Source: a bacterium
Lineage (GTDB): Bacteria; Planctomycetota; Planctomycetia; Pirellulales; Pirellulaceae
NCBI GenBank assembly: GCA_030432015.1
Contig: JAUIHJ010000539.1
Coordinates: 1 to 5,858 of the forward strand
Length of the DNA: 5,858 bases
Direction of reading: 5' to 3'
Positions 5,807 to 5,858 of this stretch are shown here, piece after piece. Position 1 is the first letter of the stretch, and every line of letters starts with the position of its first letter. The translations under genes were made by a program, and so were the position numbers. The notes under the pieces were generated by a model, which was given only the letters and a program-made list of their open reading frames with translations, ran no database searches and was not told where the DNA came from.

Positions 5807-5858
5807 TGCAAGCAACCTTCGCCTGAGCGACGACCGGGTCATGGTCGTTTCGGTCGCC
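5799..5858 (+). CDS. Start of an unidentified downstream gene, cut by window edge
   Basis: ATG 5799 opens a frame of 20 codons (MRDASNLRLSDDRVMVVSVA) that is still open at the window edge. It overlaps the end of amidohydrolase B by 8 nt, an arrangement typical of translational coupling in an operon. GGAAGGGG (5778-5785) lies 13 nt upstream, somewhat far for a ribosome site. A second in-frame ATG at 5841 is a possible start. Too little is visible to name a family. The other ATG here (5806) stops after six codons. Confidence 0.45.
   Translation, partial: MRDASNLRLSDDRVMVVSVA

Overview
The window holds two divergently transcribed gene groups separated by a control region of about 290 bp. It is GC-rich with tightly packed bacterial genes, and no rRNA, tRNA, CRISPR array, insertion sequence or prophage gene is visible. 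The lineage cannot be fixed from the sequence alone. The mix of a secreted S15-type hydrolase, COG2159 amidohydrolases and a sugar-acid type transporter would suit a heterotrophic environmental bacterium; Planctomycetota is a guess, not a result.

Minus strand, read right to left: a metal-dependent amidohydrolase (3141 to 2293), an L-threonine 3-dehydrogenase-type zinc enzyme (2246 to 1221) and a secreted S15 peptidase/esterase (1162 to beyond the left edge). The gaps are 46 and 58 bp, so this looks like one operon. The S15 gene has no stop inside the window and is easily missed; its strand also carries a long meaningless antisense frame.

Plus strand: an MFS transporter resembling the anion:cation symporter group (3432 to 4778), a second amidohydrolase paralogous to the first (4910 to 5806), and the first 20 codons of a further gene that overlaps its end (5799 onward).

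The divergent region 3142-3431 carries three inverted repeats and four copies of CTGGAA/TTCCAG, which suggests shared regulation of both arms. The layout reads as a small-molecule uptake and breakdown locus: import by the MFS protein, hydrolysis or decarboxylation by the two amidohydrolases, oxidation of a secondary alcohol by the dehydrogenase, and extracytoplasmic hydrolysis by the S15 enzyme. The substrate is unknown. The most unusual points are the missing second histidine of the HxH metal motif in the plus-strand amidohydrolase, the loss of two acidic residues at the presumed proton-coupling positions of the transporter, and the symmetric sites between the two arms.
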